From Snodgrassella alvi SCGC AB-598-O02 (GTDB lineage Bacteria > Pseudomonadota > Gammaproteobacteria > Burkholderiales > Neisseriaceae), in assembly GCA_000725195.1 (NCBI GenBank), contig JAIL01000258.1, positions 22,822 through 86,821 of the forward strand: DNA of 64,000 nt, written 5' to 3'. The notes below the pieces were generated by a model, which searched no databases, was not told the DNA's origin, and saw only the letters and a list, made by a program, of their open reading frames with translations. The translations under genes were made by a program, and so were the position numbers. Each line of letters opens with the position of its first letter. Positions within the stretch are counted from its first letter, which is position 1. This document shows positions 27,829 to 36,835 of this stretch, one piece after another.

Positions 27829-30800
27829 TTACCATATTAGTTTATCTTTCCAATTAGGATCAAAACCACTACTAGCATTTGCCACTGCCATATAATCAGC
27901 ATAGCCTTCTGCGAGTAACACTTGGGGTAATTTATCTAGCGCAATTGCTCTATCTTTGAAACCTTTTTTATTGCTGAAATAAAGGTTAAAGAGTACTGCT
28001 GGGATATTTTCTTCCGGTAGCATGCTACCACTGAATTCAATATTGATATGAATATTTAGACTGTCAAAATATTTATGATAACCAAAAAAACATCCTTCAT
28101 CTTCAATAATGTCACGCATATAACCCAATTTGGTTAAAATACCACGTAGGGTAAAACTGTCCGTTAACCAGCCTAAACGATCATCAATAATGCCATCTTT
28201 AAATTTGCTCATATCCGGTAATGGATGACTAAACTGCTCAAACAATGGGTTTATTTTGTAATCTTTAAGATGCTTCTGCCATAGTACTACATCTTCAATT
28301 GACAGTAACACTGAATGAGCAACGGTAATAGAATGATTTTGATCTAGTAAGATCTCTTCATCTTGATTGGTTATTAAACTGCCATCTTCAGCTGGCCTAA
28401 AACTATTAACTATTTGACCATTATTGTTTAATTCCAGCCACACTAAACGCTGAATCAATCGTCCCACAATTGGATGTGGTTGCAGATATTTTTGCCAATC
28501 GTTCACTTTCCATTGACGCTGAACACACATGGCTTCGTAAAAGCGGTTAATTTGCATAGTAAGCAATTGGCTCAGCTCTTTTTTACTGTTGCTAAATTGT
28601 TTTTTGGCTTGTTTGACAAGTTCTGAATTTTCGCTTTTACGTGCCTCGGGTAATACTTTAATCTTTTCTCCCTCTGCATTTTTCAATTGCCATTTAAACT
28701 GCTCGTCTAAACTAGCAGTAAAGGTACGCTCACCGTAATCAAGAATTAACAAGCCATTATCATCTAAGCCTGCGGTCGATATGGTGCGGTCTGCCAGTTC
28801 ATCTGTGCTCCAGCCTGTACGCTGGGCAATACTTTCTGCCAAGTATTTAGCCTTTTCTTGAATGGATGCCATCCGATAGCGACGAGCTAATGACAATAAT
28901 AGTTGAATGATCAGCGGATCATCACTGTTTGCCAGTGGTTCAAGCATTGCTTCAATTTGTGCTCGACGTTGATAATGATTTTTCATATAACTGCGCAAGA
29001 TAGATACTGCAAAAGAGCCCTCAATACCGCAGGTTAACGCTAATATTCCTTTTGTTTTAATGGCTGAGCCAAGATAAGTTGCTAATGTTTCTTTTTTAAT
29101 TTCGTCAAAAACCTGCTCATAAGTAATATTTTTATAGTAAGAATAAAACTCCGGATAGCGCTGATAATTTAAAATATATTGTTGCAAGCGTTTATCGGCT
29201 TGCGAATTGGCTTCGGCTTCAGCCTCCTCTAAAGTTGGTGTTCGGGTATCTTGGTTGATAAAACTTTGCAAAATGAATTCGCCTAATTGTTGCTGACTTT
29301 GGGTGCTTAACAATCGAGTATAAATGATTAATAGTGGATGACTAGGATCTTTTAATTTGACCGCTAAGCAGATCCACCACTGAATAATTTGTCGATCAAC
29401 TTTATCACCATTTTGCCAAGTTAAAGTGGGTAATAAGTTAAAATCAAACCAATTAAGATCGGTGGGTATTTTACCTTTTAAACCTTTTTGAGCATCAGCC
29501 AATAACTTTTTCGGGGTTAAGTGCTGACTAATGTCTTCACCAATTTTTTCTAGTGCCACCAATATCGCTGCTTGTACTGTTTCGCGTTTTTCTTTTTTTA
29601 AAGCATTATTTAAAGCCTTAATTGAGCTTTTTTGTCCTAACTCAGCCAACCAATTAGCTACGGCAATACGCACTTCTTGTTTAGGAGAGGATAAAGCTTG
29701 TTCAACTTGATTATGTATATTGGGGATCAGCTTTAAGGCATCTTGCGCCGCATAACGTATCTGCTTACTTTCGCCTAAAGCTAATTCAAATAAGTAAGCA
29801 ACATATTTAGCTGGAATAGTTGGAAAGAGTTGTAATATTTTTATGGCACAAACTTTATCGATACAATTATAAGAAGATTGATTGATTTGAAGAGGAGCAA
29901 AACCCAATGCTTGATCAATTAAAAATTCATTTTCAGCAAAAAAAGCCCATAATTTATATGGCTCATTTTCATAAATGTCATGAAAAGCATCACTGGTTAA
30001 AAATGGCAGAGCAATTGCATATTCAACTTGTGAATAGGAATTGAGTTTGACCATGACATCAGCTAATTGTCTCAGATCGAATTTTTTAACCACGTCATAG
30101 TTATTGTATAATCTTTTAAAATAATAATTACTATCTGAAGGGTCAATTAATTCTCTCATTCGAAATAAGTGAAATAAAGAAAATTCAGGTAAATTTGATA
30201 ATCGATTTTTAGTCAGTAAAAATCGAAAATCAATATCTTTATTAATTTTATCCAATAATGCGGATCGATTGATTTTACCATCCAAATATTCAAAGATATT
30301 ATCCAGGGATTTTGATGTGACCGTTTTCAACGATTTATAACTGTTTTGATAATAATCCAATGCCCATGATTTATTCTTTTCTTTATTTTCCTCTAGTTCC
30401 TTTTGCATCAATTTTTTACATTCGATAAGGAAATCGTCAAAATTTTGCTGTAAAACATCACGAGCACTTATTGGCAATGGCGTGTCACTAAGAGGTTTAA
30501 AATCAGGGATAACTAAATCAGCTTGTTGTTTGGCTGCATTGGCACTTTCCAATCTTGATAAAGCATTTTCAATGGTAGCAATAACTGTTTTATTGGTTTC
30601 GTTAGCCAAAGCCTCTTGTAAAATTATCGGTTCAGAAATGATTCGAGAGAGCAATATTGTTGCATTAACACGTTGCTTGACTGAGCCTAAAGTTAGAAAA
30701 TATTTTAATTGATGTTGAACCAGCCCCAGTGGTTGACTTAATAGTATTTCTGTAGCAAGTTTACTCACCTGCTTTGAAGTGTTTAATGCCTGCATTGCCA

Positions 30801-31563
30801 GAAAATCAACCAATTGCAAACTTAGTTCAGGGTATTTATGAATGTAGTTAAGTTGTTCTAGCTGTCCCAAAAGCGCCAAACCGCGTAAGGGAAGTTGCTT
30901 AAAAAATTCAAGGTGATCTTGGATATAATTCAATAACCCATTCAACCGAGTAAAATATTGAAAGTAATTACAATGATATTCAGGAATATTATGACGGTCA
31001 AAAATTGCGAATAGCAAATTCTCGCCTAATCCTGCTTGTTCAACTTCAAGAAATTGATGTAATTGTTGTACCGACCAATTTTCACGGTCATCAATTTTGT
31101 CTTCGTTTTCACCAAAAAATGGTAAGGTAGTAATCAGCCCATCATATAACAAATAGATAAGCCATGATGGGATTTGCTCGCTTACGCGTTTAGTAAAACG
31201 TAAATGTTCACACAAGGTGGCTAAAACACGGGCAAATCGAATAATTTGTTCTGGTGTATAAGCCTCAGTCCACAGTTTATAAAATTTAATCCGAGCATGT
31301 AACGACGGATGAATTTTGTCGTAGTTATCTAAACTATAAAAATCTGCTGGTCTTTGCAATAATTCATAAATTTTGTCAAAATTATTCGGTATTTGGCATA
31401 ATTTATCAAAATCAACTAACACAGCAACTTCATCACCCTCTAAGATATATTTTGTTATCCGTGTTGGTAAAGAATTATCCAGCTCACTTAATGGTTTGAA
31501 AATAGTGGTAATTAATTGTTGTGATAAGAATGGCTTAGTTAATAACTGTTTTGTTTTTTTCAT
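27829..31563 (-). CDS. yehI: DUF4132 (YehI/MolR-like) protein, copy 3
   Basis: A 1244-residue paralogue and the first gene of the block in transcription order. N-terminal helical region (QQLITTIFKPLSELDNSLPT), HEAT-like repeats (KQEVRIAVANWLAELGQ, then TVQAAILVALEKIGEDIS) and a DUF4132 C-terminus (VGRLIQRLVWLELN), ending SSGFDPNWKDKLIW. The ending TGG-TAA is the same as in copy 1, where it overlaps the yehL start, so this copy was once probably coupled to a yehL too. Copies 2 and 3 look more alike in the middle region than either does to copy 1. Confidence 0.87.
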   Translation of the reverse strand: MKKTKQLLTKPFLSQQLITTIFKPLSELDNSLPTRITKYILEGDEVAVLVDFDKLCQIPNNFDKIYELLQRPADFYSLDNYDKIHPSLHARIKFYKLWTEAYTPEQIIRFARVLATLCEHLRFTKRVSEQIPSWLIYLLYDGLITTLPFFGENEDKIDDRENWSVQQLHQFLEVEQAGLGENLLFAIFDRHNIPEYHCNYFQYFTRLNGLLNYIQDHLEFFKQLPLRGLALLGQLEQLNYIHKYPELSLQLVDFLAMQALNTSKQVSKLATEILLSQPLGLVQHQLKYFLTLGSVKQRVNATILLSRIISEPIILQEALANETNKTVIATIENALSRLESANAAKQQADLVIPDFKPLSDTPLPISARDVLQQNFDDFLIECKKLMQKELEENKEKNKSWALDYYQNSYKSLKTVTSKSLDNIFEYLDGKINRSALLDKINKDIDFRFLLTKNRLSNLPEFSLFHLFRMRELIDPSDSNYYFKRLYNNYDVVKKFDLRQLADVMVKLNSYSQVEYAIALPFLTSDAFHDIYENEPYKLWAFFAENEFLIDQALGFAPLQINQSSYNCIDKVCAIKILQLFPTIPAKYVAYLFELALGESKQIRYAAQDALKLIPNIHNQVEQALSSPKQEVRIAVANWLAELGQKSSIKALNNALKKEKRETVQAAILVALEKIGEDISQHLTPKKLLADAQKGLKGKIPTDLNWFDFNLLPTLTWQNGDKVDRQIIQWWICLAVKLKDPSHPLLIIYTRLLSTQSQQQLGEFILQSFINQDTRTPTLEEAEAEANSQADKRLQQYILNYQRYPEFYSYYKNITYEQVFDEIKKETLATYLGSAIKTKGILALTCGIEGSFAVSILRSYMKNHYQRRAQIEAMLEPLANSDDPLIIQLLLSLARRYRMASIQEKAKYLAESIAQRTGWSTDELADRTISTAGLDDNGLLILDYGERTFTASLDEQFKWQLKNAEGEKIKVLPEARKSENSELVKQAKKQFSNSKKELSQLLTMQINRFYEAMCVQRQWKVNDWQKYLQPHPIVGRLIQRLVWLELNNNGQIVNSFRPAEDGSLITNQDEEILLDQNHSITVAHSVLLSIEDVVLWQKHLKDYKINPLFEQFSHPLPDMSKFKDGIIDDRLGWLTDSFTLRGILTKLGYMRDIIEDEGCFFGYHKYFDSLNIHINIEFSGSMLPEENIPAVLFNLYFSNKKGFKDRAIALDKLPQVLLAEGYADYMAVANASSGFDPNWKDKLIW

Positions 31564-32042
31564 ATTTTATTGCTTATCTTTAATGATCAAATCTTTGATA
31601 TGCCTTGTAATTACAATATATTTGTAACATTTAATTGCTACTCGTCTTAATTTAATTTTACCATTTAAAAATATATAGAACGATTCAAATTCTTGCAATT
31701 CACTTATTTAGGGGGAAGGGTAGTGATAGATTAGATGAATTGATTTAAATAAATTGTTGGCGAGACAAATAGATAGAGTAAATTATTTAAAATTTAATAT
31801 AATGTAAATTTGAGTGCAGAATTGCCAGAAAATTATTGATACATAAAATTTTCATAATAAATTTAATATATTTAGAAAACTATTTCTAATAGGTAATGAA
31901 AGTTATTTTTTTGATAATTTATTTTATATTAATTCAAAAATTATTGCTCGTTATCTGGAAAATAAACTGTTATGATAGTAATTATGTTACATAAATATAG
32001 CTGCTCTGAATAAATTTATATTTTTATATTGAAAGGTAAATC
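31564..32042. other. Divergent region upstream of yehI copy 3
   Basis: About 480 AT-rich bases between the Yeh block and the small secreted protein gene. It holds a candidate promoter for the block (listed separately) and the ribosome binding site GAAAGG of the gene at 32043. I searched by eye for a copy of the tRNA-like 3' end (an attachment site) and saw none. Confidence 0.4.
31670..31698 (-). promoter_or_regulatory. Candidate promoter of the Yeh block
   Basis: On the minus strand TTGCAA (31698-31693) and TATATT (31675-31670) are separated by 17 bases, about 107 bases before the start of yehI copy 3. In such AT-rich DNA this could be chance. Confidence 0.35.
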
Positions 32043-32276
32043 ATGAAAATCAAAACAATAAATCATTTAACCATGTCAATATTATTATCTTTTTCTGTAG
32101 TAGTTGCTGACGCTTATAAACCATCTAATTTTGACAAAATTCAACTAAAACATAAATGTGAAAATGAACTATCCTCATCTTTTAGAGATTTTGCCGGTAC
32201 ACCTAGTTGTGATAAATTAAAAAGAATTGAGATTCAAGAAAATCAGCCATCTATCCCAGTAAAAATGGAAAATTAA
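32043..32276 (+). CDS. Small secreted protein of unknown function
   Basis: A 77-residue protein with GAAAGG before the ATG. The first 24 residues look like a signal peptide (a basic start, then MSILLSFSVVVADA), leaving a mature part of about 53 residues with two cysteines (HKCENEL and TPSCDKL) that could form a disulfide. I do not recognise a family. It lies alone between the Yeh block and the histidine kinase gene, which is convergent to it. Expression is plausible but unproven. Confidence 0.55.
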   Translation: MKIKTINHLTMSILLSFSVVVADAYKPSNFDKIQLKHKCENELSSSFRDFAGTPSCDKLKRIEIQENQPSIPVKMEN

Positions 32277-32307
32277 TGAATTAATGAAAAAGGTAATTTT
32301 AGACAAA

Positions 32308-33678
32308 TTATTTTTGCTTTGTATGAAATAAAAAAACCTGAAATTCAGCAGAATTATTTTGCATGTTTTCAATGTTTTTGATTTGCATATCAAGTCCATG
32401 TAATTTGGCTATGCTTTCAGCAATAGATAATCCTAAGCCACTACCAATTCTGTCCTGTCCGGCGGGACGATAAAAGCGTTCACGTAAACGGTTTAATTTT
32501 TCCTTATTCATTTTCTTACTTGGATTAGTAATGTTAATGTAATTTGCTGCTAAAGTTATAGTTATGATGCTACCTGTAGGACTATAGCGTACAGCGTTAT
32601 CAAGTAAATTACGTATAAGAATAATGAGAAGTGCTGAATCACCAAAAATAGGTAGTGCATCTGTATTCGTAGTCACTAAACATTGACGTTGAATACGACA
32701 GTGTCGTTCTCTAGCCAGTAATTGGACATTTTCAATTGCTTCATTGCTAATTTCAAGCCAATTTACCATATTGGGATAGGGTGGTACGGATAACGGATCC
32801 AAGCGAGAAAGAATCAACAGTTGATCAACCAAATGAACTGAACGATCAATACTGTTCTGAATGTGACGTACCCGCAAAAGTTGTTGGTCATTTAAATCTG
32901 TTAATGTTAAAACTTCTGTTTGCACTTTAAGGGCGGTGAGAGGGCTACGTAATTCATGCGCCGCATCAGCTGTGAAACGAAGTTCACGGGCACGGGTTTG
33001 TTCGATACGCTGAAATAGATCATTGAGTGCATTAATAATGGGTTGTATTTCTGTTGGTGTTGCATTTGAAAGAGGAGTAATGCTATTTGGTTTTCGTTGA
33101 GATAAAGTTTGAGCCAATTCGCTCAATGGTTGTGTACCACGTTTTACTGCCCAGACTATTAACCATAACAATAAAGGTAATGCTAATATCGACACTGCTA
33201 ATTGGGACCAGACAGCACGCAAAACTGTTTGTAGTCTCTCATGCTTACTAAAAGAAACGGCTACCTTAAGTTGTAGGGATGGATTTTCCAAATAAAAAAT
33301 ACGCCAGCCTCGCCTTTGCCACCACTTGCCCTGATTAATAAAGCCTTGATAATTGCTTAAATACGGAATATTTTCTCCCGTTTTATCTGCATGTATTAAT
33401 TTCCCTCGATACCAGATGGCGTATCCTGATTCTTTACTATCAATGAGACCTCGTTGTGAAGCAGGAATGGATGGCAGGGTAGGATAAAAGCTGGTATTAG
33501 GGTTAATTGGTGTGTGCATTAATCTTTGGGCTAACTGACTCATTTGTGTATCACCTACTTCATTAATCTCATGCATGACAGCTAATGCGCTGATAATAGC
33601 CGTGAAAATCCACAACAATGGTAAGGTGAAAGATAGATAAATCAGGAGACGCTTGCTTATGGCTGTGGTCGACTTCAT
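32308..33678 (-). CDS. PmrB/QseC-like sensor histidine kinase
   Basis: A 456-residue inner-membrane kinase. Two membrane helices (about 10-34 and 158-178) flank a periplasmic sensor of about 120 residues. The H box AAHELRSPLTALK has the phosphorylated His at 241; RNLLDNAVRYS (N box) and GSGLGLSIAES (G box) follow. An ExxE sequence (EINE, 37-40) lies just outside the first helix; PmrB of Salmonella uses ExxE motifs to sense ferric iron, so iron sensing is possible but unproven. Its start overlaps the regulator stop by four bases. It likely phosphorylates the regulator encoded at 33675-34337. Confidence 0.88.
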   Translation of the reverse strand: MKSTTAISKRLLIYLSFTLPLLWIFTAIISALAVMHEINEVGDTQMSQLAQRLMHTPINPNTSFYPTLPSIPASQRGLIDSKESGYAIWYRGKLIHADKTGENIPYLSNYQGFINQGKWWQRRGWRIFYLENPSLQLKVAVSFSKHERLQTVLRAVWSQLAVSILALPLLLWLIVWAVKRGTQPLSELAQTLSQRKPNSITPLSNATPTEIQPIINALNDLFQRIEQTRARELRFTADAAHELRSPLTALKVQTEVLTLTDLNDQQLLRVRHIQNSIDRSVHLVDQLLILSRLDPLSVPPYPNMVNWLEISNEAIENVQLLARERHCRIQRQCLVTTNTDALPIFGDSALLIILIRNLLDNAVRYSPTGSIITITLAANYINITNPSKKMNKEKLNRLRERFYRPAGQDRIGSGLGLSIAESIAKLHGLDMQIKNIENMQNNSAEFQVFLFHTKQK

Positions 33679-34337
33679 GGTGCCTCTCCAAGTTGATAGC
33701 CCAGACCACGGCGAGTGCGAATAATTGTATTACTTATTTTTTTTCGTAAATGATGGACATGTACTTCTATTGCGTTGCTTTCAACTTCCTGTTGCCAATT
33801 ATAAAGTTTGTCTTCAATCTGGGCTCGACTAAACACCTGTTGTGGATGGGTAATAAGTAGTTGTAACAGTATCCATTCTCGTGGGGTAAGGTTTAGATTC
33901 CGCCCGCATAGCTTTGCGGTACAGCTGGCTAAGTTCAGCATAAGCTGCCCAAATTTAATTTCACTCTGACTAAATCCCTGATTGCGGCGTATGAGAGCGT
34001 GCAATCGAGCAATGACCTCATCTAGCGCAAAAGGTTTGCATAAATAATCGTCCGCTCCGGCATTAAGTCCTGCTAATCGATCTGGTAGAGCATCACGGGC
34101 GGTGAGGATCAGTACCGGTGTATGAATATTTTGTTGGCGCCAGTGAGCAAGTACTTGCATTCCATCAGTTTCTGGTAGACTTAAATCCAGTATAACTGCA
34201 TCGTATGGTGCAGCAGTTATGGCTTTTTCTCCGGTTGTACCAGAAGAGAAAATATCACATGTCATCCCGTGTTCACTTAATCCAGCATTAAGACCTTCCG
34301 CAATATAATGATCATCTTCCAGAATTAATATACGCAT
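33675..34337 (-). CDS. PmrA/QseB-like OmpR-family response regulator
   Basis: A 220-residue OmpR-type regulator. The receiver domain has the acidic pair EDD near residue 7, the phosphoacceptor Asp51 in VILDLSLPETDGM and the lysine in CKPFALDEV. The C-terminal winged helix shows LTPREWILLQLL and a recognition region ending TRRGLGYQL. The start at 34337 (MRILILEDD) is chosen over a longer frame that overlaps the transporter gene. It lies five bases after that gene and overlaps the kinase gene. The likely target site is the tandem CTTAAG at 35128-35144 before eptA. Confidence 0.92.
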   Translation of the reverse strand: MRILILEDDHYIAEGLNAGLSEHGMTCDIFSSGTTGEKAITAAPYDAVILDLSLPETDGMQVLAHWRQQNIHTPVLILTARDALPDRLAGLNAGADDYLCKPFALDEVIARLHALIRRNQGFSQSEIKFGQLMLNLASCTAKLCGRNLNLTPREWILLQLLITHPQQVFSRAQIEDKLYNWQQEVESNAIEVHVHHLRKKISNTIIRTRRGLGYQLGEAP

Positions 34338-34342
34338 GTTTT

Positions 34343-35041
34343 TTAGATAATAATCCTCATAATACGTCCTATGATACTGGTAAATGCCAGAGCGAGGATA
34401 CCTAAAATAACAATTCGAATAACGGCAGGGCGTTTTGGCGCTCCTCCGAGATGTGCAGACAGACAACCTAAAATGCTTAAACCAACGATGGTAGTGATAG
34501 CCAGAACAGCCATTAACCATAGAGTAGAGCTTAGTAACGATAATAAAACGGGCATAAGTGCACCGCAGCTAAATGCAAAAGCTGATGCTAATGCTGCTTG
34601 TATAGGATTTGCTTTACTAACTTCAGTGATGCCTATTTCTTCCCGGGCATGTGCTTCTAGGGCATTATGTTTTGTCATCGCTTCGGCAACTCGTTTTGCC
34701 AATGTTTCATCTAAACCGCGCTGACGATAAATATCAGTAAGTTCTTCCAGTTCAACTTCAGGATATTTTATGAGTGAATCCATCTCTTTTCGCAAATCTG
34801 CTGCTTCGGTATCACGCTGACTGGAAACTGAAACGTATTCACCAGCTGCCATTGAGGCTGCTCCCGAAATCAAGGCTGCTATTCCAGTCAAAAGCAAAGT
34901 ATGGTGATTCGGATCTGCTGCAGCCATCCCCATTAGCAGGCTCGCTGTAGAAATCAATCCATCATTTGCTCCTAAGACTCCGGCACGTAGCCAGTTATTA
35001 CGATTGGAAAAATGCTTTTCAACGTGCCATGACTGACTCAT
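34343..35041 (-). CDS. VIT1/CCC1-family metal transporter
   Basis: A 232-residue membrane protein of the VIT family, which moves iron or manganese across membranes. It starts MSQSWHVEKH with a very strong ribosome binding site (AGGAGG, five bases away). N-terminal family signature: WLRAGVLGANDGLISTASLL, then AAGEYVSVSSQRDTE. A cytoplasmic helical segment rich in acidic residues follows (ELEELTDIYRQRGLDE), then three C-terminal membrane helices. It is the first gene of an operon with the two-component system, suggesting that metal level and envelope modification are linked. Confidence 0.88.
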   Translation of the reverse strand: MSQSWHVEKHFSNRNNWLRAGVLGANDGLISTASLLMGMAAADPNHHTLLLTGIAALISGAASMAAGEYVSVSSQRDTEAADLRKEMDSLIKYPEVELEELTDIYRQRGLDETLAKRVAEAMTKHNALEAHAREEIGITEVSKANPIQAALASAFAFSCGALMPVLLSLLSSTLWLMAVLAITTIVGLSILGCLSAHLGGAPKRPAVIRIVILGILALAFTSIIGRIMRIII

Positions 35042-35127
35042 ATGTACCTCCTGCAAAATTTTGATATTACTATCAAATTTAATATTTTCTGCTTTATTAA
35101 ACGATGACAAAAGGATGCTTATGAGCG

Positions 35128-35144
35128 CTTAAGCTTATCTTAAG
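35128..35144. promoter_or_regulatory. PmrA/QseB-type operator upstream of eptA
   Basis: Two perfect CTTAAG half-sites are separated by five bases (CTTAT). This matches the PmrA box, YTTAAK-N5-YTTAAK, as I know it from enterics. Ten bases after the second half-site is a possible -10 box TACACT (35155-35160) for eptA. CTTAAG is palindromic, so the site reads the same toward the divergent transporter-regulator-kinase operon and may control both. Confidence 0.72.
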
Positions 35145-35188
35145 GTTAGCTGTTTACACTGTGCTGCATTTAGTTAAAAAGGGACATT

Positions 35189-36835
35189 ATGCAGAAAAAG
35201 TGTATTTTACGCCGTGACCAAGCTGTGTTTATGCTGAGCTGCTATATGGTGGTGGTATTTAACCTTGGGTTTTGGCTTTATTTGTTACAGCATGTAATTT
35301 TTAGAAATAATGTGATTTTGTGGCTCAGTATGCCGATTTTCATGCTAGCTGCTATTAATTTTTTCATGCAGTTGTTTTTCTGGCCATATTTACATCGCTT
35401 TTTTGTACCATTATTTTTAATTATAGGCTCGGCGGTAAGCTATGCAACAATGACGCAAAGTATCTATTTTGATGCCAATATGGTGCAAAATATTATACAA
35501 ACCAACCCCGATGAAGCGATGGCATGGTTAACCCCCCGTTTCTGGGTATGGTTGGCAATTACGGGCATATTTCCGGCACAATGGTATTGCTGGGGTGTTA
35601 CCGTTAAATTTGCAAAACACTGGCACCAAGAGTTGATTGGCTATCTTTTAAATACCGCTATATCAATTATCATCATTACCGTCATTTTTATGACCGCTTA
35701 TAGTAGTTATATTTCCTTTTTTCGTAATAACAAAGCAGTTAATCATCTAATTGTGCCGACTAATATTATTGGCTCAGTGGTTAAAACCGTTTATAACGCT
35801 TATGATTCCAATCAGCCATTACAGCGGATTGGTTTGGATGCTACCCATCAGGTACAAATGCATAAACGTTTACTGGTTGTTGTTGTAGGAGAAACCACGC
35901 GTGCACAAAACTGGGGTTTGAACGGATATATACGTCAAACCACGCCTGAGCTGGCCAAAATCAATAAAAATCTAATTAATTTCCCTCATGTAAGTTCTTG
36001 TGGTACGGCTACCGCTGTATCCTTGCCTTGCCTGTTTTCAAATATGCCTCGCCAGTATTATAAAAGTAATTTAGCGAAGCATCAGGAGGGTTTATTGGAT
36101 GTTTTACAACGTGCTGGTGTAAATGTATCTTGGCGAGATAATGATGGTGGTTGTAAAGGTGTCTGTGATCGCATCGAATATCTGGAAGTTAAGGATTGGG
36201 CACCGCAGATAAAGTGCACAGGTGATGGCTGTCTCGATGAAAGTTTATTAGTGAATTTGCGTAATGTAATAGCCAATTTATCTGATGACTCAGTCTTATT
36301 TTTACATACCATTGGCAGTCATGGTCCAACTTATTACCAACGTTATTCAGAACAATTTAAACAATTTACGCCCACCTGTGATACTAATCAGATTCAGCAA
36401 TGTAGTAACGAACAATTGCTTAATACTTATGATAATACGATTTTATACACCGATCATGTACTTGGACAACTTATACGACTATTACAAGAAGATGAGAGTT
36501 TATCAAGTGCCATGTGGTATTTCTCCGATCATGGCGAATCTTTGGGAGAAAAAGGCATATATTTACATGCTACGCCATATACTATCGCACCTGCAGAACA
36601 AACACAGATTCCGATGGTATTTTGGGCTAATGATAACTTTATTCGAACGACTAATTTAAATATAGATTGTTTATCTCAGCAGGCTCAGCAAAAATCTTTT
36701 TCACATGATTATATTTTTCATTCGATTCTATCATTAATGGAGGTGACAACCAGTGAATATCAATCACAACTTGATATATTTGCTCCTTGCCGTAACAAGC
36801 CGACTGAATCTGGAAATAAAATAGCTAGCAATTAA
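35189..36835 (+). CDS. eptA: EptA-like phosphoethanolamine transferase
   Basis: A 548-residue inner-membrane enzyme. Five membrane helices occupy about residues 12-175, followed by a periplasmic alkaline-phosphatase-like domain. The zinc and nucleophile site is in VVVGETTRAQNWGLNGY (likely Thr236). FLHTIGSHGPTY and WYFSDHGESLGEKGIYLH supply other zinc ligands. Paired cysteines (SSCGTATAVSLPC, CKGVC, CTGDGC) fit the disulfides of this family. It adds phosphoethanolamine to lipid A, which gives resistance to polymyxin and host cationic peptides. It is divergent from the PmrAB-like operon, with a PmrA-type box between them. Confidence 0.92.
   Translation: MQKKCILRRDQAVFMLSCYMVVVFNLGFWLYLLQHVIFRNNVILWLSMPIFMLAAINFFMQLFFWPYLHRFFVPLFLIIGSAVSYATMTQSIYFDANMVQNIIQTNPDEAMAWLTPRFWVWLAITGIFPAQWYCWGVTVKFAKHWHQELIGYLLNTAISIIIITVIFMTAYSSYISFFRNNKAVNHLIVPTNIIGSVVKTVYNAYDSNQPLQRIGLDATHQVQMHKRLLVVVVGETTRAQNWGLNGYIRQTTPELAKINKNLINFPHVSSCGTATAVSLPCLFSNMPRQYYKSNLAKHQEGLLDVLQRAGVNVSWRDNDGGCKGVCDRIEYLEVKDWAPQIKCTGDGCLDESLLVNLRNVIANLSDDSVLFLHTIGSHGPTYYQRYSEQFKQFTPTCDTNQIQQCSNEQLLNTYDNTILYTDHVLGQLIRLLQEDESLSSAMWYFSDHGESLGEKGIYLHATPYTIAPAEQTQIPMVFWANDNFIRTTNLNIDCLSQQAQQKSFSHDYIFHSILSLMEVTTSEYQSQLDIFAPCRNKPTESGNKIASN

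Noticed and set aside
19290..31563. Long direct repeats that could suggest a mobile element or assembly duplication
   Set aside because: The three units are divergent paralogues with many substitutions and indels, not identical repeats; no transposase or terminal inverted repeats are present.
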